From Fistularia commersonii (taxonomy: Eukaryota > Chordata > Actinopteri > Syngnathiformes > Fistulariidae), in contig JBBMNZ010000016.1 of NCBI GenBank assembly GCA_037954325.1, forward strand, positions 1,550,001 through 1,614,000: a stretch of DNA of 64,000 nt, read 5' to 3'. Within the stretch, counting starts at the first letter, position 1, and every line of letters starts with the position of its first letter. Both the position numbers and the translations under genes were made by a program. The notes beneath the pieces are model-generated. The model was not told where the DNA came from. It worked only from the letters and a program-made list of their open reading frames with translations, and did no database searches. Of the stretch, positions 1 through 12,000 are shown piece after piece.

Positions 1-1110
1 AACCATTCATTCATTCACATGTCATATAAAGGCATACGATCATTCACCCTCTCATTCACATGTGTTATTCTTACAACCATTCAGTCTTTCACACATCATA
101 TAGAGTTACAACCATTCACCCTGTCACCGGGTCTTATACAACCATTCACTCTTTCATTCACATGAAGACACGCAAGCATTCATTGATTAACACATCATGG
201 ATTATAAATGAGTGAAAACACATATCATGGAAAAACATCACATAGACATTCAACCATTCACTCATCACCTAAAGACACACAACCATTCACTCATTCACAC
301 ATCATTTAGACCTAAAACCATTCATCCTCTCATTCACAGATTGATTAATAACAATTCACTCATTCCCAATCACAAAAATCTCATTCACTTGTCATGAATG
401 TGAAACATACAATTCATTCACATGTCATAATGAAACACACAATGACCCTCTCATTCACATCTAATGTAAGGACACACAACCATTCACTCATTTACATGCC
501 AGGGACATGTACAACCATTCACCCTCTCATCCCCACAACATAGACATACAACCATTTACACATTGACACATCATTTAGACATAACTAACCGTTCCCCCTC
601 TCATTCATTGGTCTTATTTTGACATATTCACCCTTTCATTCACATGAAATATAAAGATAATCATTCATTCTTTCACACATCATATAGACTTACAACCATT
701 CAGCCTCTCATTCACATGTTAAGTATAGACAAACACTCATTCAGTCTTTTATTTTGACCTACTCGGTTGTTCACCCTGACATTGATGTGTCATAGACATG
801 TAACCATTCTCTCATTCACATGTCATATAAAGACACAATCCTTCACATTTTCATTCTCATGTAATACACTTATAACAATTCACCCTTTCATTCACATATC
901 ATATAAAGACACACTACCAGTCACTCATTCACATGTCATATTGACATACAACCATTCACACAGTCATTCAATGTCATATAAAGACACCATACCATTCATT
1001 CATTCATTCATTCATACATCATATAGACTTATAACCATTGTTCATTCATTTGTTCATTCATTCATTCATCCATCCATTCATCCATTCATTCATTCATTCA
1101 TGTCACATAA
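1..1110. repeat. degenerate CATTCA-rich minisatellite
   Basis: About 1.1 kb of imperfect tandem units built from ACCATTCACCCTCTCATTCA and linkers such as CATGTCATATAAAGACACAC, spaced roughly 40-70 bp. It runs off the left edge of the window. Open frames through it (212-397 and 767-1219, His/Ser/Thr-rich) follow the repeat and are not genes. Confidence 0.85.
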
Positions 1111-1705
1111 AGACACACGCAGCCCATGCTGCGAATCAATCGCTGCCAATCGCTGGAAGCAACCCGAAATTAAGGTGAAACCTTTTAAAGTGACCGTCAC
1201 CAAGCTAGTCGACAGGTAGCAGACGAGAGCGTCAGGCTAATCAGTGAATGAGTGAAGGAGGGTGATTCCAAGTGGACGCCGCTGGTTCGGAATTGTTCCA
1301 AATTACAGAAATTATCTTCGCAGCGATTCTCGACCGCCGCAGCGGGTTTGACGAATTCAACCAACGCTATCTGTCATCGCCGCTGAGGAAGAAATTGGCG
1401 TTTATGTTTTTTTCCACGCGCGATTGCACCCGACTCATGTTCCAGAACGATCAACAAGCCCATCGGGGAAGTGAAGAGTGGGTCCATTACTGCCGTCGGG
1501 GGCATGCAGGGTGAGGACGTCGTCAAACTCCATCTGGGCTGCCGCGTTGGCCAATTATGCTGACGGACGGCGCTAACGTGCTAACACACACTCGACTGGG
1601 ATGTTTTCCTCTTCGACTCCTGACTTTTGTCCGATGCCTCCTGCGTCGTGCAATATCTAAGTTCACACGTGCAAAGAAAGGGGGGGTGTGGATGTGCTCG
1701 TGAAA

Positions 1706-1777
<72 letters not shown>

Positions 1778-2320
1778 CTAATTTGAGCTGCAGATGTTTT
1801 CTCTGTTCCGGTGCCGTGACGATTAGCCATCCTCGTTAGCATGGAGAGTTTCAGGCGCAATTATCCGCTAATGGCACTTAGCCAGTTGACGACTCCTCTG
1901 GTGTGTTCCGGCGCAGACATGGCGTCATGCAGCTGGACGGGCACACACAGATAAGCACACACACACACAACGAAAAGCTCTGGATCCAGACAAATACACA
2001 TAGGCAAATATTCATGGCGGCAAACACAGCCCGTGGTATGAGTGCACACAACGCAGACAAACATAAACACGCGCTGTGTCGCGGCTGCCGGCCCCTGTGG
2101 CTAATCTGTGCCACTTATTATCCACCAGATAATGGGAATGTCATCCATGAGGCAGTGGGGGCAGGGTGAGAGGCAGCAGGGCAGCCATGTGTTCACCGCT
2201 ATTTCAGATGGAAATACGCTCCTTTGCAATAACTTTACCGAGCCAGATGGGGAGGCACTCAGGAGACCTCATCCCTCCGACTGGTCGGGAGCATTAGCAC
2301 AATGTGGCTAACATGGAGAG
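1111..2320. other. no recognised gene; contains (CA)n
   Basis: Apart from the CA/TG tract at 1712-1776, no feature is recognised. The small frames here show no family motif. Confidence 0.5.
1712..1776. repeat. (CA)n microsatellite
   Basis: About 32 uninterrupted CA units. It generates spurious Cys/Val and Thr/His frames on both strands. Confidence 0.95.
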
Positions 2321-2324
2321 GAGC

Positions 2325-2960
2325 TGGGAAGGGATGGTGTCTGTGGAGGTTCTCAGTCATCCAGGTCATGGACTTGAAGAGGTGAAGAAATTCATAAAAA
2401 GATGGCCCAACACAGAAAAGCCACCAGCTCAGGACAGGACTCTGCGGTCCACCTCCACCTGAAGGACGTGGGGCATTTGTTTGAAGACAGCAATGTCTGT
2501 CTTCTGTCCAGAGAAGACAGATGGTAGCAGAGGAGTCAAAGAAGCCATCTTTGTCAAAACAGAAAAACCATCTCTGAACAGACTTGGGGCCTCGGATACA
2601 ACCTTTCAAACGTACAATTTCGTACTGGGATCCAAGACGGACCAGGATCTTCTGCGCCCTCCAAACAACCAGGAAAGATGCACCACCAGAACCACCTGAG
2701 CCTCAGTCCATGAGATCCAACAGGCTACACTTCTTTGCTTAGCTTCACCTTTTCACATTCCGATCCAGTTAGTCCGACAAAAGTTGCTCTTTTGTCCTAA
2801 CAAATGACAACCCCCCTGGAATAACAACCCCCTTAGAGCTAGCTTCGATTTCCATTTACATAACAAGCCACCATCACCTGGACCTGCTCACAACCCTGGT
2901 GGTTATATTGGGAAACTTCTCACAGGTCATTAAAAGATGCCACGACAAGAATTCTGAAAA
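2325..2960 (+). mobile_element. Penelope-like element fragment
   Basis: Plus-strand remnant of the C-terminal part and tail of a Penelope-like retroelement. 2455-2535 reads HLKDVGHLFEDSNVCLLSRE; after a break, GVKEAIFVKTEKPSLNR and NFVLGSKTDQDLL follow. The remainder is the shared 3' region also present at 48100-48425 (ACCACCAGAACCACCTGA and the CATTTACA..ACAAG block). Frameshifts and stops show it is dead, and the GIY-YIG motif itself is missing here. Confidence 0.75.
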
Positions 2961-4310
2961 GGGATGGAGAAACCCCCTTTTTTAAACTTCATATTGTGGT
3001 GCTGGAGATAGTGGCATCCTTGACTGATGCTACACAGGACAGATGTAAAAATGACATCTCCTCTGCAGGGGGAGTTAAAAAGAGCTAAATAACTTTTCTG
3101 GTGGAAAGAAGGAAGAAAATAATGGGGCAATTAATTTGGGAATTTCCACGGGAAAGCACATTTGCTGCTTTCTATCATGGTGTTTAATAGCTAATGCCCC
3201 CGCTTGCTCCACACCCCCTCAAATCAGTGGCAGATTGATCTTCCTTGGACGAAGAACAAGTGAATTTGCAGACGATGCAGCAGCTTAGCTGTGACAGAAC
3301 ACGCTGCAGTGGCGGCATCTCGCCAGCAGGGGCAGCAGAGAGAAAATTCAGGCGTGAATGCGGCAAAGGTTGGTTGATGTGCTTAGACTTTTCCTGATCA
3401 AACAATATCATAAAAAATTTTTACTTATACCAATATGCCAATATGCCAATATTATGCCAATATTTATCAAAGCTCAACGTCTATATTGAATTAAAGAATT
3501 GAAAAATTTGGAATTTCTTTTAACATAAAGATATCCCTTAGCATAGTAAGCATAGCTAGGGGCTAGGCTAACGCTGACTATAAGCTTTCCAAAAAAAAGA
3601 CAAAACCTAATCTTTAACAGAGGGTTTCTGCAGACAGATGTTTCCGCAGAAGAGGTACTTAAATCCTAAATATCTAAATCATAAACTCAGCTGCATTCTT
3701 TGGGATGATGACATGTTTCTCAACATATAGCTTCCTCCACCATGCCGCTGCTTTTAAGTAGGACATCTCTGCGGAGGTAGCCTCCGTGTGGACGGCTTTA
3801 ATATTTCCAAATGATTCCTGTGAGTAGGGCTGTCATTCCGGGCTCTTCAAATATTTTATTCATTTTTAAGTGACAGGTGTGGAGAAGATGTTCTGCACTC
3901 AGCCACCTGGACACCCCGCTCGCTCCAAATGTTAACTAATCGAGTCTGACGTGAGCTGGCTGGTTTGTGGGAGGGACGGAGGAGGGAGGGGAGAGCGTCC
4001 GGGTGAAAATGGACCCTAACAAGGGGAAGAAAACACAGATGCAGTTCACCTTAAACACAACGTCCATTCTAATCTTCAACATCAGCGTTGCATGTTTGGG
4101 GCGAGAGTTTCATCAGCCAGTGTTTGGCTTTGGTTGAACATGCACGCTGATGGAGGTGTTTCTCTCCAGCTTTGCAGAAGCCTACAGCGGCAATGAGATG
4201 CATTACAGGAGAACAGGGGCCAGAGCTTAGGCTACCGTTCTCCTCCAGTAATGTAAAACCATCTTCCTGTCACAACTTTGGAAAGTCCATCCATCTTCCA
4301 ATGTTTATCC
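2961..4310. other. no recognised feature
   Basis: Mixed-composition sequence with an A+T-rich patch at 3410-3560. I see no coding, RNA or repeat structure. Confidence 0.5.
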
Positions 4311-4314
4311 GGAG

Positions 4315-4985
4315 TCCGGTTGTGGGGCAACGAGGCCCAGACCTCCCTCCCCCTGCCAAATGGTCCAGCTCCTCTGGGGGGACCGAGAGGCCTTCCCAGG
4401 CCAGCCTAGAGCCAGGTCTTTCCAGCGAGTCCAGGTCTTTACCGTGGTCTCCTCACAGATTGACAGCCACGGAATATCTCCCTTGAGAGGCGTCCAGGAG
4501 GCATCCTGTCCAGATGCCCGAGCCACCTTATCTGATTCCTTCTCCATGTGGAGGAGCAGCAACTCTTCTCCAAGCTCCTCCTAGATGACTGAACTTCTTA
4601 CCCTCTATAAAGTAGAGTCCAGCCACCCTGCAGAGAAAACTCATTTCAGCTGCTTGTATCCACGATCTTGTTCTTTCGGTAACTACCCTAAGCTGGTGAC
4701 CATGGGTGAGGGTAGAACGTAAATCCAACGGCCATCTGGCTCAGCTCCCGCTTTACCACAACAGACCAGTGCAGAGTCCGCATCGCTGCAGACGGCGCAC
4801 CAATCTGCCTGTCCACCTCCCACTTCATCCTTCCCTCACTCCTGAACAAGACCCCGAGATACTTGAACTCCCCCACTCGGGGCAGGACCTCTTCCCCGGC
4901 CCGGAGTGGCCACTCCACCCATGTCCGGTTAAGCACCATGGTCTAGGATTTGGAGGTGCCGATCCTCATCCACGCAGCTTCACAC
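4315..4985 (-). pseudogene. non-LTR retrotransposon reverse-transcriptase C-terminal remnant
   Basis: Minus-strand reading includes GEEVLPRVGEFKYLGVLFRS, then EVDRQIGAPSAAMRTLHWSV and, in a shifted frame, HGHQLRVVTERTRSWIQAAE. FKYLG and the RTL..VV stretch are typical of the region after the catalytic FADD box in fish LINEs. Several frame breaks make it non-functional. The clade is not certain. Confidence 0.75.
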
Positions 4986-5279
4986 TTGGCTGTGATTTTG
5001 GAAAGTACCTGACCCAAATGCAAAAACCCTCTGAGGACGAAAGATGTTTTAAGGGGTTTATTAACAGAGGAAGTGAACAGATGACTGCTGTATCCAGGTT
5101 GCCTCTGGGGCTGCGTCACAGGAGTCTCAGTAACTTGCGAGGAAAGGTGAGTCGTACACCTCTGGGAGAACGGCAAAGACTGATAACCCCAGATCCCAAC
5201 ACTTCCATCTCCATCCAGGGGATGGACACCCCCTCTTTGTTTAAGAATAGCCTTAAAAACGTCCTGTATGAGAAAGTTT

Positions 5280-5690
5280 ATTGTTAGCATTAGCCTAGCC
5301 CCTCGTGATGCTACCATGTCCCTTCACCAGTGCTAGATAGTAACATTGGCTCTCTAATGTCAGTTCCCAGGAGGCGGGGCTTGATCTCCTGCAGCGTCTA
5401 ACCAGGTGTCCACTATTATTACTTCAATGAATGTTAAAGTTATCGTTGTATCATTGCAGCAATTAGCATTTAGCAATTAGTAGCTCCCTGTCTTTCAGCC
5501 CCGACTGGTCAAGGCAGAAGGCTGCCCATATTGAGCAGGGATCTGTCCAGAAAGGCAAAGTTCCATTTTAAAGCCTGTGGTCCAGACTTGCTCCACATGG
5601 AGAGGGTCATCGGACAGCTGGGTTGGGATTCACCGCCATGTGAATAAAACCCGACTTGACTTGACCACGGCTGCCTGCAAGGTCAGCCTA
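5280..5690 (+). repeat. LINE 3' tail
   Basis: Contains GACTGGTCAAGGCAGAAGGC, GGTCCAGACTTGCTCCACATG and GTTGGGATTCACCGCCATGT followed by AATAAAAC, a 3'-end signature shared with 33625-33715 and 34010-34565. The clade was not determined. Confidence 0.6.
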
Positions 5691-5943
5691 GCAGGTCCCA
5701 GGTGAGAAATGTTATACCGTTCCTGCTTCCCCGGAACCACAGATGCAGCATCTGTTCTGCTAGAACAATGCTGGAATTTATTCAAGTCTGTGAACCTTTA
5801 TTTTCAGAGGCAACACACAGGCTCACAGGTCGAACCATTCCCGCCGCAGGGGTAACGACTGGATACTCCAGGACTCTTCCTTTGATGGGACAATGTATCA
5901 TAAAATGAAATGTAAAAGTGCCTGGCTGTGCCAGAGGAGGGCT

Positions 5944-5978
5944 GTAAAAAGGGAATACAGATAGTATTCCCTTTTTAC
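5944..5978. repeat. perfect 15-bp inverted repeat (hairpin)
   Basis: GTAAAAAGGGAATAC at 5944-5958 and its exact reverse complement at 5964-5978 are separated by AGATA. The stem has no mismatch. No terminator or known element is attached to it. Confidence 0.9.
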
Positions 5979-6139
5979 ATTTTGGGATTCAAAGAGACTC
6001 GCAGATCCAGACGCACACTGTCCCTGAATCGTCACCAGCTTGAGGACATGAAGTTTAAACTTAAGCTGATGTTCCACAGTTTAATGTTCCCCATGAGTTC
6101 CAGCCTTTTTCTGACAAGATTTAAAAAATAATTTGGACA

Positions 6140-6985
6140 AGACATTCAATCACTCATTCATTATCTACACTGCTTAGCCTACAGTCAGTGTGTGCTGCGG
6201 CCTATCTCTGCTGTGATTGGGCGAGAGGCAAGGTTCACCCTGGACAGTTCCATCACAGGGACATATAGTCGACCCTCGCTTTTCACGGGAGTTTTGTTCC
6301 AAGACCCCCCGCGAAAAGTGAAATTCTACAAAGTAAAGACGTGATGATTTAGATGGTATTTACAAATATATTAACGAACCTCACTCAACCCTTTATCAAC
6401 CTCCCACAAACTGCTATCAACTCACTGTATCCACTAAACACTTTTGGATAGTTGTAACGTATCGTAGGCATCGTAGAGCATGGGGTATCGCAAAAAAATG
6501 AAAAACACTTTCAAATACTAAATAGCACAAAGTGCTACTTAGTATTATCCTTATGGGACATGGACCAGGATGTTGTACGCCAGGTATAACTTACAAGGAG
6601 ATTAGTTGCTTCTCTCCACGAACCAATCAACAAAAGGAACATGCCCAATCAGCCAATAGCACGCCAAGTACGGATCTTCTTAGCCAATGATATTCCGTAT
6701 GAGATCTGGCGTGGGTACAATGGCAGGAGCGAGAATAAGCACAGCAGGGTATCTTTGTTTAGGAAAGGAGACCTTGTGTGTTATTTAATAAAATGAATTT
6801 AAGTTTTATTTTACAATACTATTTTTGGCTATTTTGGCACGAAATTTATTTTTCAAATACTGCAAAAAAAAAAAAACACACTAAAGAATGCTAAATTGTG
6901 AGACTTTAATTACAGAAAAAAATCAGCAAAGTTGTGAGGGTCCACTGTACAACCGTTCACCCTCTCATTCAAAGGTCATAGTATA
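6140..6985 (+). repeat. dispersed repeat split by a Tigger-like element
   Basis: The left part (6140-6265) starts TCACTCATTCATTATCTACA and includes GATTGGGCGAGAGGCAAGG. The right part (6948-6985) resumes with ACCGTTCACCCTCTCATTCA. The two parts are continuous with the repeat consensus once 6266-6947 is removed. Confidence 0.75.
6266..6947. mobile_element. Tigger/pogo-like non-autonomous DNA transposon
   Basis: Ends are TAGTCGACCCTCGC and GTGAGGGTCCACTG, imperfect inverted repeats, flanked by TA on both sides. The 682-bp body has no transposase frame. It shares its body (CCCGCGAAAAGTGAAATT, GTATCGTAGGCATCGTAGAG, CCAATCAGCCAATAGCA) with 24939-25741. Family placement is by TIR resemblance and TA target site. 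Confidence 0.8.
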
Positions 6986-7710
6986 CAATCAGATCATCAC
7001 CTCTAAATGCTCGCTATGTGCTAACTATACATCTACATTTAACATTCCTATTACTTTATGTGGTGCATATGGCACACTTGTGACAGAATATTTCTAAACA
7101 GAACAAGGAGACTCCAGCAGAGAAGAACCCTGCGGGAATCCAAGCAGGGACCTTCTGGTTGTGGTGGAAGTGCTAAGCACTGCAAGGGTAGTCTTTCAAC
7201 AGAAATAAATATGAGGAGAAGCTGTTTTGTCACTCTCAGCTCTTGTTTCTCATTCCCCTTTTTTTTGCTTTATGCATTTCACACTCACCTCAGGTCGGCG
7301 TTCTGCTATTTTAAATTTCTCTCAGGCCAGCAGAGGAGGATAGAGGAGAGGGGAGACAAGGAAGTCACCGGTCGGCGTCACATTCATACGTCGTCTCTGA
7401 AACAAATCAAGTGTTGTCCCTGGTTGCGGGCGCCGGAGCCGTCCATCAGCTGACATGCCAGCCAAGCAGATCATCTTTATTCCGCGTCAGCAGACTGACG
7501 GAGAAAATCACACAGAAGCACCTCTAAAGTGGCCATTGTGGTGTCATATCACTACGCTGGAGAGACCATAGTGACAAGGTGGACACTTCTGAGGAAGTCA
7601 GAAGATCCAAGTCACTGCAAGGGCATGAGTGTAGGTGCTTGTTTACATCAGAACCTGTGTCCTGTGTCACTTTCATTGTGATACATTTCTATTTCCGCAC
7701 ACAGACGCAC

Positions 7711-7734
7711 TTCTCTCTCTCTCTCTCTCTCTCT

Positions 7735-7802
<68 letters not shown>

Positions 7803-7803
7803 G
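7711..7803. repeat. compound (CT)n(TA)n microsatellite
   Basis: (CT)n at 7712-7736 passes directly into about 29 TA units ending near 7797. It joins onto the LINE tail that follows, producing hybrid frames with a SLSL-YIYI stretch. Confidence 0.95.
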
Positions 7804-7821
7804 AGCATGAGATATGTTCAA

Positions 7822-8455
7822 CAGTCACAATTACCAGGACAGGAGGCAGAGCTAGAGGTTGTAGAGATGAAGATGTCGAGGTAACTTTGGGAGTGACCAG
7901 GATGGATAGGATGGGATGTGGTAGATGTTTTGGAGAGAAGGTCGGTGAAGCCAGATTGAGATGGTTGGGTCATGTACAGAGGAGGGATAGTGAATATATT
8001 GGTAGACGGATGCTGGAATTGGAGCTGCCAGGCAGGAGGTCTCGAGTAAGACCAAAGAGAAGATTCATGGACGTAGTGAGAGAAGATATGAAGGTAGATG
8101 GTGTGAGAGAGGAGGATACAGAGAATAGGGTTAGATGGAGACGGTGGATTCGCTGTGGAGACCCCTGAAGGGGAAAGCCCAAAGGGAAAGAGGAATTTGT
8201 CACAGGGGTGCAGGACATGTATGGCCGAGACAAAGTGATGGCTGTGATGGTTTGGACATGAACACTCCTATGCTCAAGTCCGAACCACGGTGAAGATTCT
8301 GGTAGAAAGTTGCTGACGGTGGAGCTACCAGGCCGAAGGTCTAGAGGAAGACCAAAGAGAAGATTGATGGACATAGTGAGAGAGGATATGAAGTTAGTTG
8401 GTGTGAGAGAGGGGGAAAAGGGAAAAGCCCAAAGGAGAAGGAAAAGAAGAAGCAT
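7822..8455 (+). pseudogene. LINE C-terminal remnant with duplicated 3' module
   Basis: Reads GVTRMDRM, RLRWLGHVQRRDSEYIGRRM, RPKRRFMDVVREDMKVDGVR and RWRRWIRCGDP, the C-terminus of a fish LINE polyprotein. After the stop at 8166-8168 a second copy of the GRRSRGRPKRRLMDIVRED module follows at 8318-8410, separated by a decayed palindrome near 8245-8290. There is no upstream reverse transcriptase. Confidence 0.8.
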
Positions 8456-8679
8456 GAGATACGTTGGCAATTTTATGTGAATGGAAGCTAATTTGAGGTC
8501 ATTTGGGCAAAAGAGGACCTTTATCTTGTTCGTTCGTTCATTCCCTATCCAACTGCCGAGTGCATCACAATGAAGACATAGATTAGCTGAAGTTTAATTT
8601 CTAATCATGTGACTTAAACTGATATTCCAGTTTTATATTCCCCATTTTTTGCAGAAATTCCAGCCTTTTTTTTTAATTG

Positions 8680-8975
8680 ACATTCATTCATTCATTCATT
8701 CATTATGAATTGTGGTACCCTGTAGGCAGGGTGGGGGGAGGGCTGTAGCCTATCACGCCCGTCGTCGGGCGAGGGGCCACCTGGAGCAGTCGGCAATTGA
8801 ACACAGAGAATCATCCAATTATTCACCCTGTCATTCACATATCTGGACAATGTAGGGCCTCCAATGGATCTCCGGCATCAATTTGGATTTCGTGAGGAAC
8901 CCGGAGAACCCTGAGGAACCCCACGCAGACACGGGGAGAACATGAAGACTCCACTCAAGCAGGGACCTTCTGGCT
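8680..8975 (+). repeat. dispersed repeat copy
   Basis: Starts with TTCATTCATTCATTCATTAT, includes TCACCCTGTCATTCACATAT and CTGGACAATGTAGGGCCTCC, then the GAGGAACCC..ACACGGGGAGAACATG block and GCAGGGACCTTCTGGCTG. The same order of blocks recurs at 22880, 26600, 35740 and 45070. Confidence 0.8.
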
Positions 8976-9059
8976 GAAAGGTGGAAGATAAATAAACGAC
9001 AGTCATTTAAAGTTAAATGACTCACCTGTCTGAGTTGGTCCATCACGCCACTACAAACA

Positions 9060-12000
9060 TTTCCTATATTGGAATGAAAAATAAATATTTTTATCTTGGC
9101 AAACAGGAAAAATGGGAATGGAGACCAAGTAAGTTTTTATAAATTTAATATATCAATATATAGAGATATTTATCAACAGCTTGATTTCATAGAAACGTGA
9201 GTGAGACCATTTTGGCATACAGTACAGATATTCCATGTAAGTACAGAAGTTGCTAATTCTTAACCCTCCCACCCCGCGGGCCTCCCACCGACACGCAACA
9301 CAGAAAAAACAGAGTAAAAGTATACAGGAGCACAAAACAAGGCACCAATAAATTAAAACAATAACCCCCCCGCCTCCCCGACCCCTTCCAGATATGTTCT
9401 TAAACGCACAACAACGAAATCTATTCAACAGAATTAAATACAGTATGAACACTAAAGATCTGCAATGCTGTTAAAAAGCAAAATGAAAGAAACAAAACAA
9501 AAATAAGACGAACGGAACAGATGAGAGAGAGAGAAGTCGTCAAATAAAAACACTTTGGCAGATTATTAATTTTTAGTTACAATCAAGTAGTAAAGAAATC
9601 CAGTGCTCTTGTGTACAAATAAATTCATATATAGTCTACACTCCTTCTCCACCCCCAGATCTTTATGTACATCATTTTTACAGATACATTTAAAACATTA
9701 TCAAAAAGTTTTTTTTTTTTCCTTTTTTTGTTTTTCGCGGTATGAAAAGGTATTTACAAGTCATAATTCAAACCCCCTGGATAATACCACTGGATGGCCT
9801 CCCTTCCCCAGAGAGTCATCTCTTTACACAGTGCAGAAGGCTTCTTGAAAAGTTTTGTGCAACAAACGGCGTTGAGAAATGTCCATTGTACGGCCGTGAA
9901 ATGAAGAGTCCCCCCTTCAGCCCTCCTGCCTGAAGGGTTTTGTACTTCCTGTCAGACGATGGACCCATCAACCGTGTTTGGGGACGATACCGAGCCAATA
10001 GAACGGGTGATCATCACACCGGACCCTATTTCTCAATGTAGGAACTTTTAGAGTTCCTGGAACTTGTTCAGGGCCGGTTGTTTCTTGGTGCATTGGGGCA
10101 GCGGAGGAACTCTGAGAACCATTTCAGCTCCTACTCCAAGGAAGGGTCTTTTTACGGTTCCATAGGAACTATGTGATGCAGGTGCTTGGTGATTGGTTGA
10201 ACCCGCAGGCTAGCCAGATGCTTCTAGTGGACCGCCAGGAGCCATCTTCAACATCTATCATGGTCACTGGTCAGATGTTTTCTTGCAACAAAGAGGACAG
10301 AAGCAGCCAGACATGGAGCACAGAAGAGGTCCAAGCTCTTCTCAGCTGCTCAGTGGGGTTTCCAGGGCTCGCAGAGGAACATCTACATTTTGGCCGGAAT
10401 ACGTCCAGTAAGCAAAACGGCTCTTCACATGGCAGAGCAGTGAAGGGAGAAGATAAAACCACTCTATGGTTATTATTCCATAAACAGTGGCAGTGACCTG
10501 CATGTCGTCCCTGTCGTCTTCCTCCTCTTCTTCTTCTTCTCCTTGGGTGGTTTGTTTCTAAGGGCGAAGCTTGAGGTGGCCGTCCATCCGACCCCTTAAC
10601 TGCCTGTGCCAATGTAAAGCTAGATGATCTTCCTAAGGAGATTGTTGCTCACTGCGACGGTGCCGTATTTCATCACCTCAACCTGTCAGGAAGATCCAGA
10701 TGCACCCTTCCCCGAACCCTCATTCTCCAATGAGCGGAGTAGAAGGACGATGGAGATGATGAGACCCCTTCCCCAAAGTAAAGTGGACGAGTTCATAAAA
10801 TGTGAGAATGGAACTGGCTGGGTGGAGGAGGGTGTGGTCGGACACATCTCCAGTACAAAACAAAACATGTAACGAGGAAGCGGCTGCTGAAGGGAAGTCA
10901 CCAGGTCAACACGAGTCCATGCAGTTTCTTCTCACGGTCCAAAACTGAGGATGGGGTTGCAGCCTCCCTGGGCCGAGCGCGCTGGTCCGCTGCTTCCGGA
11001 AAACGTTGATTTTCTTTCCGCCTTTTTCAGGGGTGTGTTTGTATCTGTCTGCCTCGACACTGATAGCCCTTTGCCAAAGGAAAAGATGTTCGCAGCTCGG
11101 ATGGAAAATGGGATGGAAGGAAAAATGAGGGAGCGGTAAAGATCCAGAAGCACAAAAGAGACGAGGAAACAGGATCTTCGATCGGGCGCATGCAGGGAAG
11201 ATGTGAGACGTGTTAGAACTCACTCGGTGCGTTCGGGCTTGAGCAGTTTCAGCCCAGGAAGCGCCAAGACGAGGGAACGGGCGAGCAATTAATGCACGAC
11301 GTTATCATAAGCATACAATATACGTGTCACTTGGGCTGTTAGAATTTGCTATTGCTCACGAGGAACATAAATTCTCAGACAGGTAATGGACGGCGCTACG
11401 TTATCCCCCCTTGCAATGGAGCCCTGCCTGTCGTACGCTCACATCAGCACGATGCCGTTAACTAGCCGTGTCGTGTTTACCGGAATATCAGTGACAGGAT
11501 TCAATAAATTATTAAAAGAGAAAACAACAACTCAACATATTTACATGAAGGAAATGTACACGATGAAGTATTCTGCAGCGCCGGCGCAAAGCGGGAAATG
11601 ATAATTAAATTATATCACATGGAGGAAAAGCTTGTTGTTTATGGGGGTTTGCGGTTGTAAAACTAGAGTGCCGATTAGCTCCCGAAGTGATCCTCGTAAT
11701 TACGGAACAACAATCGGCGGGTGTCCAGACAGAGCGTCGATAAACCGTGGTGCCGACCAACCAGTAAAAACATAATTACCGAAATACAACAGCAGAATCC
11801 CCATTTTGGGTTTTCTCAATACTGCAGATCTGTCTGCAGGAGGCTGCAAACAGGTTGAGTCTTTCAACGCTACTTTGAGAGCTTGTCGCTACGCCCGGCT
11901 GGGAAGGAGCTAGGTGTTTATCGCATTGAAATACAGTTTCCTTTAGTTGCCTCTCGAATTCTGAAAATCACGCCCCGTCAATTCATTATTCTTGTACCTC

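Noticed and set aside
1..1110. CRISPR-like array
   Set aside because: Units are imperfect, spacers are not unique, and the context is vertebrate repeats.
1523..1860. Overlapping Cys/Val-rich and Thr/His-rich frames on both strands
   Set aside because: They are translations of the (CA)n tract in different frames.
7579..8168. Long frames joining a SLSLSL/YIYIYI stretch to a basic protein
   Set aside because: The first part is the (CT)n(TA)n microsatellite and the second is a LINE C-terminus; the fusion is accidental.
10025..10170. Repeat-like block with GAGTTCCTGGAACTTG
   Set aside because: It resembles a fish repeat by memory, but no second copy or ends are visible in this window.
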